64,000 nucleotides of DNA from Lachnospiraceae bacterium (lineage in GTDB: Bacteria > Bacillota > Clostridia > Lachnospirales > Lachnospiraceae): assembly GCA_910576125.1 (NCBI GenBank), contig CAJTHM010000008.1, forward strand, positions 1-64,000, read 5' to 3'. Positions 15,746-24,485 of this stretch are shown here, piece after piece. Each line of letters starts with the position of its first letter. The stretch's first letter is position 1. The translations under genes were made by a program, and so were the position numbers. Under the pieces are notes generated by a model. It ran no database searches and was not told the DNA's origin. It was given only the letters and a program-made list of their open reading frames with translations.

Positions 15746-15822
15746 GCCGAAAACTATATCTTGTGTGAAAATGCTGTTAATGGAACAATATATTGTGTTT
15801 CATTTTCGGCATTTTCTTTTTT
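15746..15822 (+). promoter_or_regulatory. Alternative hairpins ending in a T-run (attenuator-like)
   Basis: GAAAATGC (15767-15774) pairs with GCATTTTC (15809-15816), followed by six T, forming a terminator. GCCGAAAA (15746-15753) can instead pair with TTTTCGGC (15803-15810), which overlaps the terminator arm. A TTGACA at about 15704 could start a short leader RNA. No downstream gene uses it directly, since mraZ has its own promoter at 15869. Confidence 0.35.
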
Positions 15823-15868
15823 GTTGTCCTAAAATCCGTTTGGAATCCCAATCGCACAAACTTTCGGC

Positions 15869-15897
15869 TTGTCAAATGATGAATTATATATTAAAAT
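15869..15897 (+). promoter_or_regulatory. Promoter of the mraZ/dcw operon
   Basis: TTGTCA (15869-15874), 17-base spacer and TAAAAT (15892-15897). It is the only good promoter between lgt and mraZ and lies just before the candidate MraZ boxes. Confidence 0.6.
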
Positions 15898-15904
15898 CAA
15901 TAAC

Positions 15905-15950
15905 GTAGTGGGATGGATATGGCATGAAAACCCATAAAGTGGGATGAAAG
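15905..15950 (+). promoter_or_regulatory. Candidate MraZ operator repeats
   Basis: GTAGTGGGATGG (15905-15916) and AAAGTGGGATGAAAG (15936-15950) repeat AGTGGGATG downstream of the -10. MraZ represses its own operon by binding GTGGG-type direct repeats, so autoregulation is likely. Confidence 0.5.
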
Positions 15951-16014
15951 ACCAAAAAAGGGTTGGAATGCGCAGTCCCATGGCGGTTCCGGCTTTGATG
16001 GGTGGTGATTGCTT

Positions 16015-16446
16015 TTGTTCATGGGCAGATACAATCATACAATCGACCCCAAGGGCAGGCTGAGTATTCCTTCAAAGTACCGGGAAGTCCTGGGGGATGA
16101 ATTCGTGGTATCAAAGGGGATGGACGGCTGCCTCTTCGTGTATGCCAACGAGGAATGGAAAGTCTTCGAGGAAAAGCTGGCGTCCCTGCCGCTGATCAAC
16201 CCGGAGGCCAGGCAGTTTGCAAGATTCTTCCTCTCAGGGGCCCAGTCAGTGACCGTGGACAAGCAGGGACGTATCCTGATGCCCCAGGATCTGCGGGATT
16301 TCGCAGGTCTGGAAAAGGATGTGGTGCTGGCCGGTATGGGAGGCCGCATTGAGATCTGGAGCCTTGAGAGATGGAACGCGAACAGCGAATCCGTGGACAT
16401 AGGTGCCATATCCCAGGGCATGATGAACTTAGGCCTGACTATCTAA
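16015..16446 (+). CDS. mraZ: Transcriptional regulator MraZ
   Basis: A 143-residue AbrB-fold protein made of two swapped-hairpin repeats, FMGRYNHTIDPKGRLSIPSK and SVTVDKQGRILMPQDLRDF, each with the Asp-x-Lys-Gly-Arg core. It forms a ring that binds repeats ahead of the operon and represses it. I place the start at TTG 16015 (MFMGRYNH), seven bases after GGTGGTG, because family members begin MFMGEYNH; an ATG at 16021 is the alternative. First gene of the dcw cluster, 12 bases before rsmH. Confidence 0.9.
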   Translation: MFMGRYNHTIDPKGRLSIPSKYREVLGDEFVVSKGMDGCLFVYANEEWKVFEEKLASLPLINPEARQFARFFLSGAQSVTVDKQGRILMPQDLRDFAGLEKDVVLAGMGGRIEIWSLERWNANSESVDIGAISQGMMNLGLTI

Positions 16447-16458
16447 GGAGGAGCATCC

Positions 16459-17388
16459 ATGGAATTCAGACACTACTCCGTGCTTTTGGAGGAGACCATT
16501 GAACAACTTCATGTGAAGCCGGACGGTATCTACGTGGATGGGACCCTGGGGGGCGGCGGACATGCCCTTGAAGTGTGCAGAAGGCTCGGGAACGGGCATC
16601 TCTACGGCATCGATCAGGACGGCGAGGCTGTCTCGGCAGCAAGGGAGCGCCTTTCCTCTTTTGCGGACAAGACCACTTTCATCAGGGAGAATTACTGCAA
16701 CATGAAAGCCGCGCTTGCCGCGGAGGGTGTGGAAAAGGCGGACGGCATCGTAATCGACCTGGGCGTATCCTCCTACCAGTTCGACAATCAGGAAAGGGGC
16801 TTTTCCTACCGCTTTGACGCGCCCCTTGACATGCGGATGGACCGCAGACAGACTCTGACGGCGAGGGACATCGTAAACGGCTATCCGGAGAGCGAGCTCT
16901 TCCGCATCATCAGAGATTACGGAGAGGACCGCTTTGCGAAAACAATCGCGAAGCACATAGCAAAAGCAAGGGCGGACAAGCCCGTCGGGACTACTTTCGA
17001 GTTAAATGAAATCATCAAAGCCGCGATTCCGGCGAAAATGCGCCAGAACGGACATCCCTCCAAACAGACTTTCCAGGCCATACGCATTGAGTGCAACAGG
17101 GAGCTGGAGGTGCTTCGGAATTCACTGGATGATTTTATCGAGATACTGAATCCGGGAGGAAGGCTGTGCATCATTACTTTCCATTCCCTGGAGGACCGCA
17201 TTGTAAAGACTGCTTTTAAGAAAAATGAGAACCCCTGCACCTGCCCCCCGGAATTTCCCATGTGCGTGTGCGGTAAGGTCTCAAAGGGGACTATGGTGAC
17301 GAAGAAGCCGATTCTCCCTGGGGAGAGGGAACTTACAGAGAACAGCCGTTCTAAAAGCGCGAAGCTGCGTGTGTTCGAACGTGCATAG
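16459..17388 (+). CDS. rsmH: 16S rRNA (cytosine-1402-N4) methyltransferase
   Basis: A 309-residue SAM-dependent methyltransferase that modifies C1402 in the ribosomal P site. The SAM loop [14 protein letters not shown] is at residues about 29-42. Further family motifs are [38 protein letters not shown] and [10 protein letters not shown]. Length is normal. AAGGAGGAG precedes the ATG and the order mraZ-rsmH-ftsL is the conserved one. Confidence 0.95.
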   Translation: MEFRHYSVLLEETIEQLHVKPDGIYVDGTLGGGGHALEVCRRLGNGHLYGIDQDGEAVSAARERLSSFADKTTFIRENYCNMKAALAAEGVEKADGIVIDLGVSSYQFDNQERGFSYRFDAPLDMRMDRRQTLTARDIVNGYPESELFRIIRDYGEDRFAKTIAKHIAKARADKPVGTTFELNEIIKAAIPAKMRQNGHPSKQTFQAIRIECNRELEVLRNSLDDFIEILNPGGRLCIITFHSLEDRIVKTAFKKNENPCTCPPEFPMCVCGKVSKGTMVTKKPILPGERELTENSRSKSAKLRVFERA

Positions 17389-17444
17389 AGACAGGAAGAC
17401 CATAAGGACATCAATCAAATAAGACAAAGAAAGCGGGTATTGAA

Positions 17445-17951
17445 ATGGGCCAGAATAGAAGGAACTATCGGCGGAATACATACGAAGAAAACAGAAGGGC
17501 GTACCTGGGAAGGAACCGCGATGAGTACGTCTATGGAAATGCAGTCAGGAAAATCAGTCCACAGGAGGAATGGGAGCAGACACCGGCGAAAAAAGTGAAT
17601 CCCGGCGTGCGCAAGAACAGGGAGAAAGCGAGGCACATGAGCGCAGGCTATGTCATGTTCCTGGCAGTAGCCCTCTGCGCGGCGGCATTCATCCTGGTGA
17701 ATTATATTCAGCTGCAGTCCGAGCTGACCACCCTGACAAAGACAGTGGCCGACAAGGAGAGCGAGCTGAATATTCTCAAACTTTCCAACGATGAGGATTA
17801 TAACCGAATCATCAGCAGCATCAATCTGGAAGATATCAAGCGCGTGGCCATCGGAGAGCTGGGCATGGGCTATGCCAAAGAAGGGCAGATCGTGGAATAT
17901 GAGAACGAGGAAGGCGATTACATGCGCCGGGTGACGGAAAGCAATAAATAG
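17445..17951 (+). CDS. ftsL: FtsL-type septum protein
   Basis: A 168-residue bitopic membrane protein. About 65 cytoplasmic residues rich in Arg, Asn and Tyr come first, then one span (YVMFLAVALCAAAFILVNYI) and an extracellular coiled coil (LQSELTTLTKTVADKESELN) typical of FtsL/DivIC. It would join FtsQ and the class B PBP in the divisome. The cytoplasmic part is longer than in B. subtilis FtsL. Identification rests on topology and position between rsmH and the PBP gene, since FtsL sequences diverge quickly. Confidence 0.85.
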   Translation: MGQNRRNYRRNTYEENRRAYLGRNRDEYVYGNAVRKISPQEEWEQTPAKKVNPGVRKNREKARHMSAGYVMFLAVALCAAAFILVNYIQLQSELTTLTKTVADKESELNILKLSNDEDYNRIISSINLEDIKRVAIGELGMGYAKEGQIVEYENEEGDYMRRVTESNK

Positions 17952-17960
17952 GAGTGCAGC

Positions 17961-20255
17961 GTGAAGAACAGAAATGTCAAGAAGTTTTCAATCAAAATGC
18001 AGAAAAAGCTGGTGGTTCTGTTCATCCTGCTGTTATTTCTGTTCATCGGCCTGATTATCCGGCTGGTGTGGATTACGAGAGAAAATGAGACGGATTACCA
18101 GAAGCAGGTTCTGTCCCAGCAGCAATACACATCCACCACCATCCCTTTTAGACGGGGAAATATCCTGGATGTGAAAGGGACCAGGCTTGCCACCAGCGAG
18201 AAGGTGTACAATCTGGTCATTGACGCCAAGGTCATGAATTACAGGTCTCAGTACCTGGAGCCGACTCTGAAGGCGCTGGGCGATAACTTCGATCTGGACA
18301 TGACAGCCATCAGGGCCCATGTGACCACCAACAAGAAATCTTCCTGGTATGTGCCTCTGAGACAGCTGACCTATGAGGAAATCAGCGGGTTTCAGGAGGC
18401 CCAGCAGGCGGACTCCAATATACAGGGAGTCTGGTTCGAGGAGGAGTACAGGCGCATATACCCCTATGGTTCTCTGGCGTCGGATGTCATCGGCTTTTCC
18501 GACAGGGACAATATGGGAAGATATGGATTGGAGGAATACTATAACGATACGCTTAACGGCGTCAACGGAAGAGAGTACGGCTATCTCAACGATGATCTGA
18601 CATTAGAGCGCACCGTGAAATCCGCGGTGGACGGCTACGACCTCCATTCCACCATCGATGCCAATCTGCAGATGATGGTGGAGAAATATTTAAAGCAGTA
18701 CAATGATGAGCAGACGGATGCTTTCACAAAGGGAAACGGCGCGGAGAACGTGGGCTGTGTGATGATGGATGTCAACACGGGGGAAGTGCTGGCCATGGCG
18801 AGCTACCCGCCCTATGACCTGAATGACGTGCGGAATACGGACAGTCTGCTGGGCACCAGGTTGCTGGAGGAAATCACCAACGCCGCGGGCTATAAGGAGA
18901 TCAGGAAGACGGACACCGTCATCACCGAAGAGGTGCTGGCTTCTTTGAGCGAAGAGCAGCTGTATGTGAATCTGAATTATCTGTGGCAGAATTATTGTAT
19001 CACCGGCACTTACGAGCCGGGTTCCACGGCAAAGCCCTTTACGGTGGCCTCGGCGCTGGAGGACGGCGTCATTTCACCGGATCTGAACCTGGAGTGCAAC
19101 GGCGTCATGGAAATCGGCGGATATGACATTAAATGCCATAACGGGCCGGAGGGCTGGCTGACCCTGGAGCAGGCAGTGGCGAATTCCTGCAACGTGTCCA
19201 TGATGAAGATCGCCCAGCTTATGGGGACGGATGAGTTCTGTGAGTTCCAGCAGATTTTCAACATCGGCCTGAAGACGAACATCGACCTGGCAGGAGAAGC
19301 GAGGACGGCAAACCTGGTCTATGTGGCGGACAATATGGGGCCGACGGATCTGGCCACCAACAGTTTCGGCCAGAATTACAACGTGACCATGATCGAGATG
19401 ATCGCGGGCTTCTGCTCATTGATTAACGGCGGTTATTATTACGAGCCCCATGTGGTGAACAAGATTACCAATTCAAACGGCGCCACAGTGCAGAACATCG
19501 AACCCAGGATCCTGAAGCAGACGGTATCGGAGTCCACCTCCGAGCTGATCAGGCAGTACTGCAGGGCTGTAGTGGCATACGGAACCGGCGTGACAGCCAG
19601 ACCGGCGGGGTACATGATAGGCGGCAAGACCGGAACGGCGGAGACTATAGATCCGAATACGAACAAACGTTCCGAAACGGAGCATGTGGTATCCTTTATC
19701 GGATATGCTCCGGCGGATGATCCGCAGATTGCGATATATGTAGTGGTGGACAGGCCCAATTCCGACAAGCAGGGCAATGCCAGATACGCCACGAAGATTG
19801 TACGCAATATTCTGACAGAAGCGCTGCCCTATCTGAATATCTTCATGACAGAGGAAGTCTCGGAGGAGGAGAGGCAGGAACTGGAGGCGCTGCAGCTGTC
19901 GATTACCAGCCAGTATACCCAGACCCCTGAGAGCGGAGAGGAACCGGAAAACGGCGAAGGCGCAGAGGAAAACCAGACGGGCCAGGAAGGAAACAATGGA
20001 ACTGGCGGGGAAGGGAACGGCGGAACCGGCAGCGAGGGCGGCCAGGAGGGGAACTCGCCAGAAGGCGGACAAGGCGCTGCGGAACAGCCCTGGATGGCTT
20101 ACCCGGTCGATCCCGAGACCGGCTACCGTGTGGATCCTGCTACGGGCAGATCCTATGATGCCCAGACCGGAGCGCCCATCGATCAGGGAGAATCGGTGCC
20201 GGATCCCGGCATCCCGGTCAATCCGAATCTGCCCGTGAATCCCAACATGGAGTAA
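17961..20255 (+). CDS. Class B penicillin-binding protein (division transpeptidase)
   Basis: A 764-residue class B PBP with one N-terminal membrane anchor (residues about 17-36), a dimerisation domain (RGNILDVKGTRLATSEKV) and a transpeptidase domain. Active residues: Ser355 in GSTAK, Ser409 in SCN and Lys556 in KTGT. The last 110 residues are a Gly/Glu-rich linker and a Pro/Asn-rich tail (DPETGYRVDPATGRSYD), extracellular and unusual for FtsI. It cross-links septal peptidoglycan. GTG start, ten bases after ftsL. It is probably the vegetative FtsI/PBP2B, with the next gene serving sporulation, but the roles could be reversed. Confidence 0.88.
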   Translation: MKNRNVKKFSIKMQKKLVVLFILLLFLFIGLIIRLVWITRENETDYQKQVLSQQQYTSTTIPFRRGNILDVKGTRLATSEKVYNLVIDAKVMNYRSQYLEPTLKALGDNFDLDMTAIRAHVTTNKKSSWYVPLRQLTYEEISGFQEAQQADSNIQGVWFEEEYRRIYPYGSLASDVIGFSDRDNMGRYGLEEYYNDTLNGVNGREYGYLNDDLTLERTVKSAVDGYDLHSTIDANLQMMVEKYLKQYNDEQTDAFTKGNGAENVGCVMMDVNTGEVLAMASYPPYDLNDVRNTDSLLGTRLLEEITNAAGYKEIRKTDTVITEEVLASLSEEQLYVNLNYLWQNYCITGTYEPGSTAKPFTVASALEDGVISPDLNLECNGVMEIGGYDIKCHNGPEGWLTLEQAVANSCNVSMMKIAQLMGTDEFCEFQQIFNIGLKTNIDLAGEARTANLVYVADNMGPTDLATNSFGQNYNVTMIEMIAGFCSLINGGYYYEPHVVNKITNSNGATVQNIEPRILKQTVSESTSELIRQYCRAVVAYGTGVTARPAGYMIGGKTGTAETIDPNTNKRSETEHVVSFIGYAPADDPQIAIYVVVDRPNSDKQGNARYATKIVRNILTEALPYLNIFMTEEVSEEERQELEALQLSITSQYTQTPESGEEPENGEGAEENQTGQEGNNGTGGEGNGGTGSEGGQEGNSPEGGQGAAEQPWMAYPVDPETGYRVDPATGRSYDAQTGAPIDQGESVPDPGIPVNPNLPVNPNME

Positions 20256-20280
20256 AAGCCCAGGCATAACCTCAAAGAGA

Positions 20281-20311
20281 CAGGAATAAAGTATAGTAAC
20301 ACTTATTCCTG
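20281..20311 (+). promoter_or_regulatory. Perfect hairpin between the two PBP genes
   Basis: CAGGAATAA (20281-20289) pairs with TTATTCCTG (20303-20311), loop 13 bases, no T-run. It ends just before the GAGG ribosome binding site of the next gene and may set its expression apart from the upstream genes. Confidence 0.35.
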
Positions 20312-20319
20312 AGGCATAC

Positions 20320-22044
20320 ATGCTGACAGACAACAATAAAATATTCCACAGAAAGAAGATTCTGACCATCTTCCTTGTCTGTACCGGCATTTTCCTGGCG
20401 CTGTTAGGGAGGCTCGTCTATCTGTGCGTGTGGGAATCGGAGCATTACTCCGCCATGGCCACGCAGCTGCATGAGAGGGAGCGAAGCATCAAGGCGGCCA
20501 GGGGCCGCATCCTTGACAGGAACGGCATAGTACTGGCGGACAACAGGACAGTGTGCACCATATCTGTCATCCATAACCAGGTGGAGGATCCGGAGAAAGT
20601 CATCGAAGTCCTCAGCCGCGAGCTGGAGCTCTCGGAAGACTACGTGCGGGGGCGCGTGGAGAAGTATTCCGCCATGGAGCGTGTCAAGAGCAATGTGGAT
20701 AAGGAACTGGGAGACAGAATCCGGGAATACGATTTGGCCGGAGTCAAGGTGGATGAGGACTACAAAAGATATTATCCCTATGATGACCTGGCCAGCAAGG
20801 TGCTGGGCTTTACCGGCGGCGACAATCAGGGAATCATCGGACTGGAGGTGGTCTATGACGAATACCTCCAGGGAGAGCCGGGAGAAATCCTGACCATGAC
20901 GGATGCCAGGGGCATTGAGGTGGAAGCGGCGGGAGAACGGCGGGTGGAGCCGGTGAGCGGACTGGATTTACATATCAGCCTTGACCGCAACATTCAGTCC
21001 TATGCTGCCCAGCTTGCCCGGCAGGCTATGGCCACAAAGGAGGCGGACAGCGTGTCCATTCTGGTGATGAATCCCCAGAACGGAGAAATTTACGCCTGCG
21101 TCAATGTGCCGGAGTTCGACTTGAACAATCCCTTTGAACTGCCGGAGGGGACGCCGGAAAATATCAGTGAGGAGGAGTCCCGGAATATTTTGAACGGCAT
21201 CTGGCGCAACGGCTGCATCAATGATACATACGAACCGGGATCTACTTTCAAAATCATCACGGCTGCGGCAGGCCTGGAGGCCGGAGTGGTGACCACGGAA
21301 AGCGATTTCAGCTGCCCGGGCTTCATCGTAGTGGATGACAGAACGATTCACTGCCACAAACGGGCAGGGCATGGGAGCCAGAACTTCACGCAAACGATGA
21401 TGAACTCCTGCAATCCGGCTCTGATTTCCGTGGGGCTGCGGCTGGGTATCGACAATTATTACAGCTATTTTGAAAAATTCGGCCTGAAAAAGATGACCGG
21501 TGTGGACTTGCCGGGAGAGGCCGGGACTATCATGCATAGGAAAGAGGACATGGGCAATGTGGAGCTCGCGACAGTGGCTTTCGGCCAGTCCTTTCAGATT
21601 ACGCCCATACAGCTTTTGACTACGGTTTCCTCCGTCATAAACGGAGGCAGGCGGATCACGCCCCACTTTGGCATACAGACAACGGATGCCCGGGGGAATG
21701 TGGTGGAACGCTTTGAGTACCCTGTGGCCACGGAGATCGTATCCGGAGAGACCAGCGCTACCATGCGGGGAATCCTGGAAATGGTGGTGCAGGAGGGGAG
21801 CGGCTCCAACGGCAAAGTGGAGGGTTTCAGGATAGGGGGCAAGACCGCCACCAGCCAGACACTTCCCAGAGGAAGCGGACGCTATATCGCTTCTTTCATC
21901 GGCTTTGCGCCGGCGGACGATCCTCAGGTAATCGCTATTGCCATTGTGAACAATCCCCAGGGAGTGTACTATGGTAGTCAGGTGGCTGCACCAATCGTGC
22001 GACAGCTTTATGAGAATATTCTTCCCTATCTGGGCATAGAATGA
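20320..22044 (+). CDS. spoVD: Second class B PBP, SpoVD-like
   Basis: A 574-residue class B PBP with an N-terminal anchor (LTIFLVCTGIFLALLGRLVY), a dimerisation domain (RGRILDRNGIVLADNRT) and a transpeptidase domain. Ser308 is the nucleophile (GSTFK), then SCN, and GGKTATSQT at Lys508 stands where KTG is the rule, with Ala in place of Gly. No PASTA repeats follow, whereas SpoVD of B. subtilis ends in one. Its place between ftsI and mraY is that of spoVD in clostridia, where it builds the spore cortex. GAGG lies five bases before the ATG. Confidence 0.82.
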   Translation: MLTDNNKIFHRKKILTIFLVCTGIFLALLGRLVYLCVWESEHYSAMATQLHERERSIKAARGRILDRNGIVLADNRTVCTISVIHNQVEDPEKVIEVLSRELELSEDYVRGRVEKYSAMERVKSNVDKELGDRIREYDLAGVKVDEDYKRYYPYDDLASKVLGFTGGDNQGIIGLEVVYDEYLQGEPGEILTMTDARGIEVEAAGERRVEPVSGLDLHISLDRNIQSYAAQLARQAMATKEADSVSILVMNPQNGEIYACVNVPEFDLNNPFELPEGTPENISEEESRNILNGIWRNGCINDTYEPGSTFKIITAAAGLEAGVVTTESDFSCPGFIVVDDRTIHCHKRAGHGSQNFTQTMMNSCNPALISVGLRLGIDNYYSYFEKFGLKKMTGVDLPGEAGTIMHRKEDMGNVELATVAFGQSFQITPIQLLTTVSSVINGGRRITPHFGIQTTDARGNVVERFEYPVATEIVSGETSATMRGILEMVVQEGSGSNGKVEGFRIGGKTATSQTLPRGSGRYIASFIGFAPADDPQVIAIAIVNNPQGVYYGSQVAAPIVRQLYENILPYLGIE

Positions 22045-22071
22045 CCTTATGATTTGTGAAAGGTATGACAA

Positions 22072-23028
22072 ATGGGCAAAATCAGTATTACAGCAGTCAT
22101 GTTTTCTTTCTTTGTCAGTTCCCTTTTGGGGCCGATGCTGATTCCTTTCCTGCGATGGCTGAAATGCGGCCAGATGGTCAGGAGCGACGGTCCTGCCGCC
22201 CATCTGAAGAAGATGGGTACTCCTACCATGGGAGGCGTACTGATACTGTTCAGCGTGACAGCCACCTCCCTGCTGTTCATAAAGGATTATCCCAGGATAG
22301 CGCCGGTGCTGCTGCTGACAGTGGGATTCGGGCTGGTAGGGCTCATGGATGATTACATAAAAGTGGTATGCAGGCGTTCCATGGGGCTTTCGCCATGGCA
22401 GAAGCTGTTAGGGCAGCTGCTGGTCACCGGCATCTTTGTCTGGTATCTGACCTGTTATACGGATGTGAGCCTTGCCATGAAAGTGCCTTTTCTGCCTGGC
22501 AGATATCTGGATTTCGGTGTCTGGAACATACCCATACTGTTTTTCGTCACATTGGGAACGGCGAACGGTACGAATTTCACCGACGGGCTGGACGGACTGG
22601 CGGGAAGCGTCACCTTGATGGTGGCGGTGTTCTTCTCCGTGGCGGCAATCGGCTCTTCGGCGGGGATAGAGCCTGTGACATGCGCCGTGGCCGGGGCGCT
22701 GATGGGATTTCTGCTTTTCAATGTCCATCCGGCGGCGGTCTTCATGGGAGATACCGGTTCCCTGGCGCTGGGAGGGTTCGTGGCGGGCTGCGGCTACATG
22801 CTGCAGATGCCGCTTTACATAGCGATTATCGGCATTATTTATCTGGTGGAGGTCTGCTCCGTCATCCTGCAGGTGGGATACTTCAGGATGAGCGGAGGAA
22901 AGCGGATTTTCCGCATGGCGCCCCTGCATCATCATTTTGAGCTCTGCGGATGGTCGGAGACGAAAATCACGGCGCTGTTCACCATCATTACAGCATTGAT
23001 GTGCCTGGTGGCCCTGCGGGCCATGTAA
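22072..23028 (+). CDS. mraY: Phospho-N-acetylmuramoyl-pentapeptide transferase
   Basis: A 318-residue polytopic membrane enzyme that makes lipid I from UDP-MurNAc-pentapeptide and undecaprenyl phosphate. Signature motifs: KKMGTPTMGGVLIL, the catalytic pair region GLMDDYIKV, NFTDGLDGLAGSV, FNVHPAAVFMGDTGSLALGG and the histidine triad APLHHHFELCGW. About ten hydrophobic segments. It lies 27 bases after spoVD and 35 bases before murD. Confidence 0.95.
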   Translation: MGKISITAVMFSFFVSSLLGPMLIPFLRWLKCGQMVRSDGPAAHLKKMGTPTMGGVLILFSVTATSLLFIKDYPRIAPVLLLTVGFGLVGLMDDYIKVVCRRSMGLSPWQKLLGQLLVTGIFVWYLTCYTDVSLAMKVPFLPGRYLDFGVWNIPILFFVTLGTANGTNFTDGLDGLAGSVTLMVAVFFSVAAIGSSAGIEPVTCAVAGALMGFLLFNVHPAAVFMGDTGSLALGGFVAGCGYMLQMPLYIAIIGIIYLVEVCSVILQVGYFRMSGGKRIFRMAPLHHHFELCGWSETKITALFTIITALMCLVALRAM

Positions 23029-23063
23029 GACACATGTGACGGGAAGTCAGAAAGGAAACAGAG

Positions 23064-24473
23064 ATGAAATCTGGGGAGAAATTCCGGGGAATGAAATGTC
23101 AGGGCATAAAGTGCCTTGTGATCGGCTCCGGCCTGAGCGGAGTCAGCGCGGTGGCCTGCCTGGAAAGCATGGGGGCCGAAGTCATATTGTATGACAGCAA
23201 TGAGAAACTGACGGAAGAATCTTTGAGGGCGCTTCTTCCTGCGGAGAGCAAAGCGGCCTGCGTGGCGGGGGAACTGCCGGATTCATATCTGCAGGACGTA
23301 GAGACTGTGGTGCTGAGCCCCGGTGTGCCCACGGATATTCCGCTGGTGAACCGTCTGCGGGAGAGCAGAATGGAAGAAGGGCATTCCATGGAAATCATCG
23401 GAGAGATTGAGCTTGGTTTTTGGCAGGAGAAAGGCAGAATAGCCGCCATTACGGGTACCAACGGCAAGACCACCACCACTACGCTGGTGGGCGAAATCAT
23501 GAAGGCGCACCTGGGAGCGGAGAATGTGTTCGTGGTGGGCAATATCGGCAACCCCTACACTGCGGAGAGCAAAAAGACCACGGAACAGTCCGTGACAGTG
23601 GGGGAAATCAGTTCTTTCCAGCTGGAGACCACCCGCACGTTCCATCCGGCAGTCTCGGCAATCCTGAATATCACGCCGGATCACTTGAATCGCCATCACA
23701 CCATGGAGGCCTACATAGCGGCGAAAGAGAACATCGCTGCAGCGCAGACAAAAGATGACATATGTGTCTTAAATTATGAAAATAAATACACGAGACAGTT
23801 CGGGGAGAGATGCCCTGCCAGAGTGGTATATTTTTCTTCTGCAAGGGAGCTGGAAGACGGCTATTATCTAAAGGGAGACAAAATATTTAAGAGTATTTCC
23901 GGCAGCGGGCAGGAGCTCATGGACATCCACAGTGACATGAGACTGGTAGGCCTGTGCAATGTGGAGAATGTCATGGCTGCCATTGCCATCGCACAGGGGA
24001 TGGGAGTGCCCATGGACACGATTCTGGGCGTCATCAGGGAGTTCAGGGCCGTGGAACACCGCATTGAATTTGTGGCCACGAAAGCGGGAGTGGACTATTA
24101 CAATGACTCCAAGGGGACCAACCCCGATGCGGCCGTCCAGGGAATCCGCGCCATGAACAGACCCACGATTCTGATCGGCGGGGGGTACGATAAGAACAGC
24201 GAGTATGACGAATGGATTGAAAGCTTTGAGGGGAAAGTGAAATGGATGGTGCTGATCGGCCAGACAAAAGAAAAAATCGCGGAATGCGCCAGAAAGCACG
24301 GCTTTGAAAACATCCGTTTCGCGGATACATTTGAGGAATGTCTGAAACTGTGCACCAGTCTGGCCGAAAGCGGCGACGCGGTGCTTCTCTCACCAGCCTG
24401 TGCCAGCTGGGGGATGTTCTCCAATTATGAGGAGCGGGGGCGCCTTTTCAAGGAATACGTGAATCAGTTGTAG
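23064..24473 (+). CDS. murD: UDP-N-acetylmuramoylalanine--D-glutamate ligase
   Basis: A 469-residue cytoplasmic ligase that adds D-Glu to UDP-MurNAc-L-Ala. Domain 1 is a Rossmann-like fold (CLVIGSGLSGVSAVACLESM), the ATP loop is AAITGTNGKTTTTTLVGEI, and NITPDHLNRHHTMEAY plus NDSKGTNPDA carry conserved Mur-ligase residues. The C-terminus shows LLSPACASWGMFSNYEERG, a MurD hallmark. AAAGGAAACAG precedes the start. Only murD of the Mur ligases is in this cluster. Confidence 0.95.
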   Translation: MKSGEKFRGMKCQGIKCLVIGSGLSGVSAVACLESMGAEVILYDSNEKLTEESLRALLPAESKAACVAGELPDSYLQDVETVVLSPGVPTDIPLVNRLRESRMEEGHSMEIIGEIELGFWQEKGRIAAITGTNGKTTTTTLVGEIMKAHLGAENVFVVGNIGNPYTAESKKTTEQSVTVGEISSFQLETTRTFHPAVSAILNITPDHLNRHHTMEAYIAAKENIAAAQTKDDICVLNYENKYTRQFGERCPARVVYFSSARELEDGYYLKGDKIFKSISGSGQELMDIHSDMRLVGLCNVENVMAAIAIAQGMGVPMDTILGVIREFRAVEHRIEFVATKAGVDYYNDSKGTNPDAAVQGIRAMNRPTILIGGGYDKNSEYDEWIESFEGKVKWMVLIGQTKEKIAECARKHGFENIRFADTFEECLKLCTSLAESGDAVLLSPACASWGMFSNYEERGRLFKEYVNQL

Positions 24474-24485
24474 AGGGGTATATGG

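Noticed and set aside
20310..20325. CATACATG before spoVD as a sigma-E -10 element
   Set aside because: It contains the start codon itself and no matching -35 lies at the right distance.
20968..22203. A 411-codon minus-strand frame opposite spoVD
   Set aside because: It lies fully antisense to a gene with all PBP motifs and has no recognisable domain.
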